Assembly (NCBI GenBank): GCA_036874045.1
Contig: JAZBRI010000008.1
Coordinates: 7,827,001-7,891,000 of the forward strand
DNA from: Cymodocea nodosa
Lineage: Eukaryota > Streptophyta > Magnoliopsida > Alismatales > Cymodoceaceae
Direction: 5' to 3'
Length of the DNA: 64,000 nucleotides
The translations under genes and the position numbers were made by a program. Each line of letters starts with the position of its first letter. Positions within the stretch are counted from its first letter, which is position 1. The notes beneath the pieces were generated by a model that did not search any database, was not told the origin of the DNA, and worked only from the letters and a program-made list of their open reading frames with translations. Of the stretch, positions 23,638 to 34,048 are shown in pieces.

Positions 23638-24777
23638 TTAAGAATATGATTGAAAAGTAGTAACAAATGGAATAAACATGTCAGTCCAAGCAAACTTTTT
23701 AGGCATAATTCTTCTTGCTATTAATTTTGTTTTAATGTAGTATGCTTTTCTTTTTAACTTGTAAACATGCAGTATGTTATCAATACTAAATATAAGTGTA
23801 TTACTATTAATGAATTGAAATATAGAAAGAGATCCTTTTCTGTTCCAAGATAATGTAGTTGTTTCTATTTCTATATCTATTTCAATATATTCCTCTTCCC
23901 ACTTCCATTCATTTAGGTCTTTTATAATCCATATTTGAAATTTCATCAATTCATCCCACCATCTTATTAGACATAGAGTAGGATAATCATATTCATTATA
24001 CCACATTCCTAATTGAATTTTATCATATTCTATAGACGGTGGTTTAGCTATATCACTTGGTATAGGTAATATTTCTATAAAGTCATTATCATAACTATCT
24101 ATGCTTACTATGTATAAATCAGATCTAAATGCAATTGATATATCTGTGACTAAATATATATATCCATCAAGTGTGATATGTATGTTGTTAATTAGTGTTT
24201 TCTATCCGAGATATATCCTAGTATTTTTAGTCCAAGATTTATTCAGAAAATTATACACACTTAAGTATAAATCCTCATCCCAATTTTCAGTTGGTCTCTA
24301 GTAATACAATTTTTCAGGAATGGTTGAATTTTTATCAGAAAATGTTAAAGCTGACCCACAATTTTCAATTGGTACTTCAAATCTATTAGGCCTTCCTATA
24401 TTCCATTCTTCTCTAGTGATATGATTTCTAATCAAAATATCAGGTAATAGAATTGCATACCATGGTTTGGTTCTATAAATAATTAATCCTTCATCTATCC
24501 CCATAATATGATCTATTCCTTCTAATGTATTGGGTGGAATTCTAGTAGTTTCTTCCATATTGAGATATTCATAGTTGATTGAACTACGATTAAATGACTT
24601 CCACAAAAATTTATCTCTAATCTTAGTCATTTTTGCAGCTTGTAGTCCATGAAAATATTTTTCTCTAACACATTCCTTAATTTCCTTTGACACACAACAC
24701 AATTTGCATAGATCTTTAGTTGATAAGTTACTCAGTACTTCCCTTAGTGCATCTAATGGTAATTTCATCAATTCCAT
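23638..24777 (-). pseudogene. F-box / F-box-associated protein gene with two in-frame TAG codons
   Basis: A single frame of 380 codons runs from ATG (24,775-24,777) to the stop at 23,638. It is broken only by TAG at 24,298-24,300 (codon 160) and at 24,202-24,204 (codon 192), with no frameshift. Residues 1-45 form an F-box (LPLDALREVLSNLSTKDLCK, then LCCVSKEIKECVREKYF). The rest, with phrases GIDEGLIIYR, RWWDELMKFQIWIIKDL and FINSNTLIFS, resembles the F-box-associated interaction domain. Family members are SCF ubiquitin-ligase substrate receptors. Length fits the family (350-420 aa). The D1 LTR lies 31 bp upstream of the ATG, so the native promoter has been moved away. It is most likely a recent pseudogene; a truncated 159-residue protein with the F-box alone is possible. 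Confidence 0.8.
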
Positions 24778-26093
24778 CTGTTGTGATTCTATATAACATA
24801 AACAAAAATGTAGGATCGTTGTATCACAAGAGGGGGGTGAATTGTGTCTTTAGTAATTAAAATTACCAACGGATAAAACAAGAGCGCAAAACATTTGTAA
24901 ATAAAATTCTATTCTTTATAAACTTTAAAGAAAGAATCTACAATATCTTTTCAGCTCAATTCCCTTATTGACAATTTTGATATAGTAATGTCCGATATAC
25001 AATTCAAATAGAAAATGAAGTCCTTATTCAAAACTAATTTCGAATTGTATAAAACTTGATCTTCATGCATGTAGCTCCTTTCTGTTGAGTATTTTTGTTT
25101 TGATGATGTGTGCTGAATGAAAATAATCATATTTCCTCAATTACTATTGCTTATGAAAAGAAATTAAAATAATCAATTAATACAAAAAAAGCTTACTGAT
25201 ATAAATACTTGTTTGTATTGGATCTGAAGTTAATAACTAGTCGTTTCGTTGCATTAATTTCTCATTTAGCTAAACGTTAAGTTAACGTGTGTTTTTATTG
25301 AAAAGCATGATATGTTTTAATGTTATATCTTCTGTATCATGAACAACGCACGTTTAGGCAACTCGTTAAGTTAGAGTTTTGTTTGTATAGAGGTCACGTG
25401 AGAACTCGTTAAGTTAGAGGCTTAAAGGTTAAAATAGGTCACGTGATAACTCGTTAAGTTAGTGAGTAAAAGAAGAGACGAACTCGTTAAGTTAGTGTTA
25501 TACACGTGGTGAAATTATAAGTTACGAATGTTGTATTGTATCACGTGAGGTGCACATGTTTAACTCGTTAACATAACTAAATGCGTTGAGTTGCTATATT
25601 GAACACTAAGGCAACGCGTCAGGTTAGCGTTATAAACTTAAGTTGTTATTTTTGCACGTGGTAAAATTCTTATTATAAAAACATTTGTTTATTACTGGTT
25701 CGTTGAGTTATCATAACACGACGAAGATGGTTCGTTGAGATAGCATAACACCACAGACATAGTTCGTTGAGTTAGCTACAGTACTTGTCACGTGAAATAG
25801 CACATGGTGAACTCGTTAAGTTAGAAACGTTAAGTTATATATATATACTTGTGTTACTCGTTTAGTTAACATTAAAGTAACGACTTCTTATTACACTGAT
25901 GAAAAATTTTTGGACGAGAAAGTTTATTTTGCAGGAAATTTTTCAGAGATCCAGGACTGATGATTAAAGCAAATTCGAAATATAAACGTGGGTTAGAACG
26001 TGTGTGCTTCGATGAAGGAAAAAGAAAAGACGTGGAGAAGTGGAAAACTAGTAGTGGTTAAACGTGAAGGATATGCATGAAATGAAGATATAG

Positions 26094-26100
26094 TATAAAA
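26094..26100 (+). promoter_or_regulatory. LTR TATA box, duplicated copy 1
   Basis: TATAAAA in the context AGTATAAAAGGCATAG, the same context as in the 3' LTR. It is expected to set the U3/R boundary about 25-30 bp downstream. Confidence 0.65.
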
Positions 26101-26845
26101 GGCATAGAATTCTCGTTGATCAATTTATCCTTGCACATAAAAAGAAAAATCTTTTCAAGGATCAAACCATCCCTGCACACCAAAAGAAAAATCTTTTTCA
26201 GGGATCAAAAATACCTCTTCGGGTAAAATCTCGTTAAGTTAGTGTTATACACGTGGTGAAATTATAAGTTACGAATGTTGTATTGTATCACGTGAGGTGC
26301 ACATGTTTAACTTGTTAAGTTAACATAACTAAACACGTTGAGTTGCTATATTGAACACTAAGGCAACGCGTTAGGTTAGCGTTATAAACTTAAGTTGTTA
26401 TTTTTGCACGTGGTAAAATTCTTATTATAAAAACATTTGTTTATTACTGGTTCGTTGAGTTATCATAACACAACGAAGATGGTTCGTTGAGATAGCATAA
26501 CACCACAGACTTAGTTCGTTGAGTTAGATACAGTACTTGTCACGTGAAATAGCACATGGTGAACTCGTTAAGTTAGAAACGTTAAGTTATATATATATAC
26601 TTGTGTTACTCGTTTAGTTAACATTAAAGTAACGACTTCTTATTACATTGATGAAAAATTTTTGGACGAGAAAGTTTATTTTGCAGGAAATTTTTCAGAG
26701 ATCTAGGACTGATGATTAAAGAAAATTCGAAATATAAACGTGGGTTAGAACGTGTGTGCTTCGATGAAGGAAAAAGAAAAGACGTGGAGAAGTGGAAAAC
26801 TAGTAGTGGTTAAACGTGAAGGATATGCATGAAATGAAGATATAG

Positions 26846-26852
26846 TATAAAA
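26846..26852 (+). promoter_or_regulatory. LTR TATA box, duplicated copy 2
   Basis: TATAAAA in the same context as copy 1, 752 bp downstream. A transcript starting at copy 1 would carry the whole second unit. Confidence 0.65.
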
Positions 26853-27414
26853 GGCATAAAATTCTCATTGATCAATTTATCCTTGCACATAAAAAGAAAA
26901 ATCTTTTCAAGGATCAAACCATCCCTGCACACCAAAAGAAAAATCTTTTTCAGGGATCAAAAATACCTCTTCGGGAAAAATCTCTCAAGTGGAAGAAAGT
27001 TCAGTGAAGCATAAAAAGGTAAGATTTTCATCACTAAAGATTTGAAGTATCAGAAGAAAGCAAATTCGATGAAGCATGAAAAGACAAGATATTCATCATT
27101 GAAGAATTGCTGAAGAAGAAAAAGAAGAAGAAGAAAGATCTCAAACAGGGAGAAAAGTTTTAAATTCCGTAAATTAGTTTTCTTTATTTGTAGTTATGAA
27201 ATTGTTTAGATGATACATGGTATCGAAATATAATTGCATCTACAATTTCTGAGGAGAATTGAATTGTATATTGCAATTGAAACCTTGAATAAAAATGATT
27301 TTATGAAAATAATGTCTCGACTTGTTTTTGAGTTTTAAAGTTTCAATTATATTTCAAAAATTATTAAAAATACACAATTCACCCCCCTCTTGTGTAGCCA
27401 TACGATCCTACAAG

Positions 27415-27425
27415 TGGTATCAGAG
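27415..27425 (+). other. Primer-binding site of element A (initiator tRNA-Met)
   Basis: TGGTATCAGAG, two bases after the LTR end, is the usual copia primer site complementary to the 3' end of initiator methionine tRNA. Confidence 0.9.
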
Positions 27426-27612
27426 TTTTGTTAATAATTTTTGATATAAAATCGATACCAACTTATTTAATATCATTGCTTATTCTACCTTCCTTGTTTT
27501 TAAACGGAAATTAATATCTGAGCATACGTTTAACTTTATTGATTTAAGGCTCAAGTTGTTTTAAAGTTTTTAGACTGTTTAAAATCAAATAGGTTGAAAA
27601 ATCTAAGGTAAA

Positions 27613-29840
27613 ATGGCTACTGGAAATGGTAATTTTTCTTTATATGAAGGCCAAAATCTTAATCGTCCTCCTTTATTTGATGGAATACATTTTGAATATT
27701 GGAAATATAGGATGACTATTTTTCTTCAAAGTATAGATCATAAATTGTGGTTCATGATTTCTAAACCATATACTCCGTTAACTACTCCTTATAATACTTG
27801 GACAATTACTGAAAAATAAATGAAACTCTGAATGCTAAGGGCTTAAATATTTTATTTTGTGCATTGAGTTATGAACAGTTCAGTAAAGTGTCGACATATA
27901 AATTTGCTTATGAGGTGTGACATGCATTAGAAGTTTCACATGAAGGTACTTCTCAAGTTAAAGAGACAAAAAGAAACATGTTGATTCATAAGTATGAACT
28001 CTTTAAGATGCATGAAGACGAAAATATTTCTTAGATGTTTTTCAGATTTCTTGATATCATAAACTCTTTAAAATGTTTAGGAAAGAATTTTGAACAGAAG
28101 GATTTGGTGAGGAAAATTCTCAGATCCCTAAGTTCTAAATGGTCTTAGAAAGTAACATCAATTGAGGAATCATGAGATTTAAATGTTTATACTATGAATA
28201 AACTTATAGGAAATTTAACATCTTATGAAGTTCAATTAAATGAATCACTAAGTCACAACAAACTAAAAATGAAGAAAGAAATAGCCTTCGAAATTAATTC
28301 AGATTCTGATATATCTACTGATTCTGACGAGGATTTGATTTTGCTGACTAAGAAATTCAAGAAAGCATGGAAAGCTAGGAAACAGCAAAGGAACAAAAAT
28401 GATAAACCCTCAACGTCAAAATCATTGAATGACAAGAATTCTTCATCCAGAAAGTATGTATGTTACAACTGTAAGAAACCTAGACATCTTTCTCCAGATT
28501 GTCCTATGAGGAAAAATGAAAAGCAAAGTAGGACAAATCAGAAGAAGACGGCTCAGAAAACTCAGAAAAAGTTTTACAAGAAAAAGGCTTTAAAGGTCAC
28601 TTGGGATGACACGTCTGTAGAGTCTGAATCTGAAGAATCAGCATCAAAATCTTCACATTCAGAAAGAGAACAAGAGTTAGAAGACGTTACTCATGTGTGC
28701 TTCATGGCAGATGAGTCTAAGGTAATATTTGATCCTAAAAGTCATTCAGATTTCAACTTTGATGAATTATTATGTGCTTATCATGCATTATTACAAAAAC
28801 TTAAAGTATGTAAACTGGAAAATAATAATATTAGAAAATCTTCATCCATTATGGAAGAAGAAAATTGTTTCCTGTCTACTACTTTAGAAAAGTTTAAATG
28901 TGATAATGAAAATCATGCTAGAGATTTGCAAAAATTTAGATTTAATGAATGTATCTTGCATGAACAAATATAGAATATAAATGCTGAAAAATTAAAGATA
29001 GAATCTAAAAATGAAATGTTGAGAAACAATATAAATGAAATTGAATTAGAGATAGATAAATTAAAACTGAGACAGCAAGATTTAAATTCTACCTTTGAGA
29101 AATGGAATTTAAGTCAAACTAAGTTAGACAAACTAACTAGTACCCCTGTGGTGTCTTATAAATTTGGCTTAGGATTTGATTATCCTGAATATCCTGAATC
29201 TCAAGCCAATAAAGGATTTATTAGTTGCAGTTCAAGTAAATCTAAGACTAAAATTCCTTTTATTATGAAACAAGGTAATAAATATGTAGAAGTAGGTACT
29301 TCAAGGGATGAATCATGTTGTAATAATATAAATCAATGTGATTTGTCAAATTGTACTTCTAACATGACTATAAATGTTTCTAAAAATCTTGTTTCTTGTT
29401 CTGGAAATTCAGTTTCTAATGTTTCTAAAATTTCAGACAATTGTAGTAAACTGAAAATTCAGAAACCTGAGCATGTAATTCAATACATTGGTATTAGACC
29501 AATTACTCATTTTGCATGTGATAAAACTAAAAATTCTTGTGTAGAAAAAGATTTTGTATGTACAGAAAATGTTAATACAAGTACAAAATCTTGGTATGAA
29601 CTTATTGAAATGTATAAGCATGACCAAAATAAATTAACATTTGATAAAAATATGTTTGGTCTTGATTATACTACATCTGAAAACAAAAAGAATGATTGCA
29701 AAAGTAATAATGCTATATGTGAGTATGAAGCTAATGATAAATCAATAGTACTTACAACTAATAAGAATATAAATGATAATGTTAAACTATTTTTAAACAA
29801 AAAGAAGAAATATGCATTTAATGAACTTGGTCCTTAACAA
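27613..29840 (+). pseudogene. gag of element A (broken by point stops)
   Basis: The start MATGNGNFSLYEGQNLNRPP, with the block DGIHFEYWKYRMTIFLQS, is the copia gag N-terminus (UBN2/DUF4219-like). After a frameshift and stops at 27,820-28,190 the frame continues to the zinc knuckle CYNCKKPRHLSPDCP (28,459-28,505), which has C-X2-C-X4-H-X4-C with all ligands present. A Lys-rich stretch, a Ser/Glu-rich stretch and a coiled-coil region (28,780-29,130) follow, ending QHWVPRKSFS. At least four stops fit single changes from Trp, Lys or Gln codons when compared with element B. The protein would coat RNA in a virus-like particle. Confidence 0.9.
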
Positions 29841-30108
29841 CATTGGGTACCAAGAAAAAGTTTTTCTTAATTTGTGTTGCAGGAGGAAACAACATCAAAA
29901 TGGATCTTGGACAGTGGAGCGTCAAGTCACATGACCGAACAAAAAAGTCTATTACAAAATTTTACAAATACCGTGAAAGGAAGTGTAACATTTGGAAACA
30001 AAAGCAAAGATAAAATCATAGGTATGGGCAATGTTCAAATAACTCCTACTTGTGTTATTTCGAATGTACTATTTGTAGAAAACCTAGGTTTTAATTTGCT
30101 GAGTGTCA
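29841..30108 (+). pseudogene. Aspartic protease of element A
   Basis: WILDSGASSHM carries the catalytic D-S-G triad, followed by GSVTFGNKSKDKIIGMGNV and GFNLLSV, the C-terminal end of the protease. The catalytic motif is intact. The reading frame is cut right after LLSV, where a deletion joins it to RT sequence. Confidence 0.88.
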
Positions 30109-30930
30109 TAAATGGATAAAGGTATATTTTTAAATCAGGAAAAATATGCAGATGAAATGCTTAAGAAATTTAATTTTAATGATACAAGGATTCGAGGAAC
30201 TCCTATGAGTACTACTTTAAAGTTAGATATTGATGACATAGGAAAATCTATAGATCAAAGAAAATACAGAAGTATGATTGGTTCTTTACTTTATTTGACT
30301 GCTAGTAGACCTGATATTATGTTTGGTGTGTGTGTTTGTGCTAGATTTCAATCTAATCCTAAGGAATTATACTTAATTGTAGTTAAAAGAATATTTAGAT
30401 ATATACAAAGAACTAAAAATTTTGGACTGTATTATTCTAAGGATAGTTCAATAGATCTTATAGGATATACTGATGCTGATTATGTAGGATCTAAATCTGA
30501 TAGAAAGAGTACCAGTGGCACATGTCAATTATTGGGAAATAATTTGGTGTCATGGTTTAGTAAAAAGCAAAACTATGTAGCACTTTCTACTACAGAAGCT
30601 AAATATGTTGCTGCTGCACTGTGTTGCACTCAGATTCTGTGGATAAGGCAAACTTTAGAAGATTTTGGATTATCTTATGATACAACTAAGATTTATTGTG
30701 ACAGTAGTTCTGCAATAAATCTTTCCAAAAATCCTGTATTACATTCAAGAGCAAAGCATATAGAGGTTAGACATCATTTTCTAAGAGATAACGTAATTAA
30801 AGGAAAAATTAAATTAGAATTTGTGTCTATTAAAAATCAATTAGCTGATATATTTACAAAACCTCTAGACGAAAATACATTATGCAATATTAGATTGAAT
30901 TTAGGTATTTGTAGGCTATGTGTTGTGTAA
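30109..30930 (+). pseudogene. RT C-terminus and RNase H of element A
   Basis: After the deletion junction the frame reads GIFLNQEKYADEMLKKFNF, the RT thumb region, then GTPMSTTLKLD, MIGSLLYLTASRPD, and RNase H (GYTDADYVGSKSDRKSTSGT, NYVALSTTEAKYVAAALCC, IYCDSSSAINLSKNP, RAKHIEVRHHFLRD, LADIFTKPLD). The RNase H acidic residues are present and the 272-codon frame is open from its first ATG to its stop. The catalytic RT palm (YVDD) and integrase are gone. Confidence 0.9.
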
Positions 30931-32195
30931 AATTCTTAAACTCCACATAAAAAAGATAAATATTAATGATGATGTTGTTCACCTCATAGATATTATATAC
31001 TTATTATAAATATCTAAAGTAATATCTAAACTGCTGCTTAAGATACTATGTATTTATTGTAAAATCATAGTAGTATCTTATTGATTTTAAGTAGTTTATC
31101 AATTTTAATAGTTTTTACGATTTTAAGTGGAAGTATAAATGAAAAACATTAAATACTTCTGACATTCTGAAATTTTGATTAAATGTTTTCTTTGAATCAA
31201 GGAAAATGCATATGATCATGCATAAATTTGACTTAATTGATTAAACTTGTAGAATAAGTTATATGTAACTCATCTTAAACTGTTAATCAAAAGTATAAGC
31301 TTATTGAAACTGATTCATATTCTCAGTACAATCATAGAAGTAAAAATTGTATGAGATTTGTGTTTTATTACATCTGTATTAAATGGAATACATATATACT
31401 GTGCCTAAAATGAAAAGTGCTTACAAAGTAAAAATCTTTGAGAGTTTATTGATCAGTTTGATCACGAGCCTTTTGTACTTGAAAAGAAAAAGTTGTTTCA
31501 TTAATTACAGATATCTTTGAATCGCATATAGTTTATACCAATATGACTACTGATTTATTGAATCAACATTAGTACTTTTGAAAACGTTTATTTGAGATAC
31601 ATTCTTTTATTCTCCTTGAATTAATCGAATTGAGTTCAAAGTTGTGTTTTGATTCATATACAGTAGGAATTGATTGTGGAAATCATTTTTGATGATGTTA
31701 GGATAACAGAAGTCTCTGAAAAGAAAATGTAAAAGTATAGTTATACTTAACATCTATCTATTGTCACTACAAGTATATTTTGTATTTTGATTGAATATAT
31801 TTGAAGTATATTTGTAGGGGGAGGATTAACAATGTCAAAAACAGATTAATATATATATATTCTCTGTAATTATCTTTTTGATTAATGACAAAAAGAGGGA
31901 GAAATATTATAAAAAGATGATTATGATCTTAATTGCATATATATATTATAAAAGAAGATGCTATTTAAATGGTTATTGTAATCTGACAGATGATAATTAG
32001 AAAACTGATATTTATATAATTATTGACATCTGAGAGTTTTATTTATGAGAGGTAAAATTTACACAAACAATAGAAATAAGCTTAAGTGAACTTAAGTTAA
32101 CAAACAAGTTTGTTGAATTAAAAGTTAACCCAACGAAGGTGCTTTGTTGAGTTAAACATATTTCATAATTGATTTAATATGGTTTTGTCATCATC
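30931..32195 (+). other. Post-pol spacer of element A (aORF deleted)
   Basis: No gene. It is collinear with the reverse complement of the B spacer (about 41,220-42,255). At about 31,840 it jumps to the sequence that in B lies beyond the aORF (about 38,290), so the aORF is deleted. About 180 bp are also missing near 31,490 relative to B. An internal purine tract GTAGGGGGAGGATT lies at about 31,815-31,828. Confidence 0.8.
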
Positions 32196-32209
32196 AAAAA
32201 GGGGGAGAT
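32196..32209 (+). other. Polypurine tract of element A
   Basis: AAAAAGGGGGAGAT directly abuts the 3' LTR. It is the standard plus-strand primer site and also fixes the LTR start. Confidence 0.9.
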
Positions 32210-32520
32210 TGTTGAGTATTTTTGTTTTGATGATGTGTGCAGAATGAAAATAATCATATTTCCTCAATTACTATTGCTTGTGAAAAGAAATTAAAATCAT
32301 CAATTAATACAGAAAAAGCTTACTGATATAAATACTTGTTTGTATTGGATCTGAAGTTAATAACTAGTCGTTTCGTTGCATTAATTTCTCATTTAGCTAA
32401 ATGTTAAGTTAACGTGTGTTTTTATTGAAAAAATGATATGTTTTAATGTTATATCTTCTGTATCATGAACAGTGCATGTTTAGACTACTCGTTAAGTTAG
32501 AGTTTTGTTTGTATAGAGGT

Positions 32521-32935
32521 CACGTGAGAACTCGTTAAGTTTGAGGCTTAAAGGTTAAAATAGGTCATGTGATAACTCGTTAAGTTAGTGAGTAAAAGAA
32601 GAGACGAACTCGTTAAGTTAGTGTTATACACGTGGTGAAATTATAAGTTACGAATGCTGTATTGTATCACGTGAGGTGCACATGTTTAATTCATTAAGTT
32701 AACATAACTAAACGCGTTGAGTTGCTATATTGAACACTAAGGCAACGCGTTAGGTTAGCGTTATAAACTTAAGTTGTTATTTTTGCACGTGGTAAAATTC
32801 TTATTATAAAAACATTTGTTTATTACTGGTTCGTTGAGTCATCATAATACAACGGAGATGGTTCGTTGAGATAGCATAACACCACAGACTTAGTTCGTTG
32901 AGTTAGCTACAGTACTTGTCACGTGAAATAGCACA
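32521..32935 (+). promoter_or_regulatory. G-box array in the family-1 LTR
   Basis: CACGTG occurs at 32521, 32629, 32668, 32786 and 32930, upstream of the TATA box at 33224, interleaved with CTCGTTAAGTTAG motifs. CACGTG is the plant G-box bound by bZIP and bHLH factors in light and abscisic-acid responses. Use in this LTR is inference. Confidence 0.6.
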
Positions 32936-33223
32936 TGGTGAACTTGTTAAGTTAGAAATGTTAAGTTATATATATATACTTGTGTTACTCGTTTAGTTAA
33001 CATTAAAGTAACGAATTCTTATTACACTGATGAAAAATTTTTTGACGAGAAAGTTTATTTTCAGGAAATTTTTCAAAGATTCAGGATTGATGATTAAAGA
33101 AAATTCGAAATATAAACATCGGTTAGAATGTGTGCGTTTCGATGAAGGAAAAAGAAAAGACGTGGAGAAGTGGAAAACTGGTAGTGGTTAAATGTGAAGG
33201 ATATGCATGAAATGAAGATACAG

Positions 33224-33230
33224 TATAAAA
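33224..33230 (+). promoter_or_regulatory. TATA box of the element A 3' LTR
   Basis: TATAAAA in AGTATAAAAGGCATAG. It could drive read-out transcription into the flanking DNA to the right. Confidence 0.65.
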
Positions 33231-34048
33231 GGCATAGAATTCTCGTTGATCAAACCATCCTTGCACACCAAAAAGAAAAATCTTTTCAAGGATCAAACCA
33301 TCCCTACACACCAAAAGAAAAATCTTTTTCAAGGATCAAAAACACCTCTTCGGGAAAAATCTCTCAAGTGGAAGAAAGTTCAGTGAAGCATAAAAAGGTA
33401 AGATTTTCATCACTGAAGATTTGAAGTATCAGAAGAAAGCAAATTCGGTGAAGCATGAAAAGACAAGATATTCGTCACTGAAGAATTGCTGAAGAAGAAA
33501 AAGAAGAAGAAGAAAGATCTCAAACAGGGAGAAAAGTTTTAAATTCCGCAAATTAGTTTTCTCTGTTTGTAGTTATGAAATTGTTTAGATGATACATGGT
33601 ATCAAAATATAATTGCATCTACAATTTCTAAGGAGAATTGAATTGTATATTGTAATTGAAACCTTGAATAAAAATGATTTTATGAAAACAATGTCTCGAC
33701 TTGTTTTTGAGTTTTAAAGTTTCAATTATATTTCAGAAAATATTAAAAATACACAATTCACCCCTCTTTTGTGTAGCCATACGATCCTACACTTTCCTTC
33801 TTTTTGCTCAACTTCTGTATCTCTTCTTCTCTAGTTGTCAAATTTCATGACTTCTTGTCTTTGCAGCTCATTTTTCTGAAATTGCTTGGAATTTTGAACT
33901 TCTTTTTATGTTGGAGAATTTTTCTAGATATGAATATTCAGACTTGATATTTCAGTTTGGGATCCGGATTGAATATTCAGATTTGGTTTTTGAGATTGGG
34001 ATCCTCATTGTAATTTAGCTCGTACTCTTTATTAGTAGTCGAACTTTG

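Larger units (their letters stand above)
25483..26981 (+). repeat. Tandem duplication of about 750 bp containing the LTR promoter
   Basis: Copy 1 starts at 25,483 and copy 2 at 26,230. The junction (CTTCGGGTAAAATCTCGTTAAG) joins the sequence before CTCAAGTGG to a CTCGTTAAG site, with CTC shared at both break sites. The copies differ at scattered sites, including a 5-bp gap in copy 1 near 25,570. Each copy carries a TATA box. Confidence 0.92.
25083..27412 (+). repeat. 5' LTR of element A (2,330 bp, with internal duplication)
   Basis: It is 748 bp longer than its 3' partner because a block of about 750 bp is duplicated in tandem. It contains ten CACGTG hexamers (25395, 25440, 25503, 25542, 25655, 25789, 26250, 26289, 26407, 26541) and many CGTTAAGTTA motifs (for example 25275, 25374, 25407, 25452, 25485). 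Confidence 0.93.
25083..33791 (+). mobile_element. Element A: SIRE-like Ty1/copia, family 1, internally deleted, with both LTRs
   Basis: LTR boundaries TGTTGAG...CCTACA are flanked by a perfect 5-bp TSD, CTTTC (25,078-25,082 and 33,792-33,796). Internal parts in order are the primer-binding site, gag, protease, the end of RT, RNase H, spacer and polypurine tract. Missing are GAG-pre-integrase, integrase, most of RT, and the whole aORF. The two LTRs are very alike apart from a duplication in the 5' LTR, so the insertion is comparatively recent. It sits inside the D1 3' LTR. Confidence 0.95.
32210..33791 (+). repeat. 3' LTR of element A (1,582 bp)
   Basis: It runs TGTTGAG...CCTACA with TSD CTTTC after it. 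This is the single-copy form of the family-1 LTR. A 43-bp repeat lies in the transcribed part (33,248 and 33,291, each GATCAAACCATCC...AAGAAAAATC). The region after it holds an AAGAAGAAGAAG purine run, and the LTR closes with CAATTCACCCC. Confidence 0.95.

Noticed and set aside
33123..33424. Open frames in the LTRs (also 36,836-37,033)
   Set aside because: They run across the 43-bp LTR repeat and leader. There is no homology outside LTRs.
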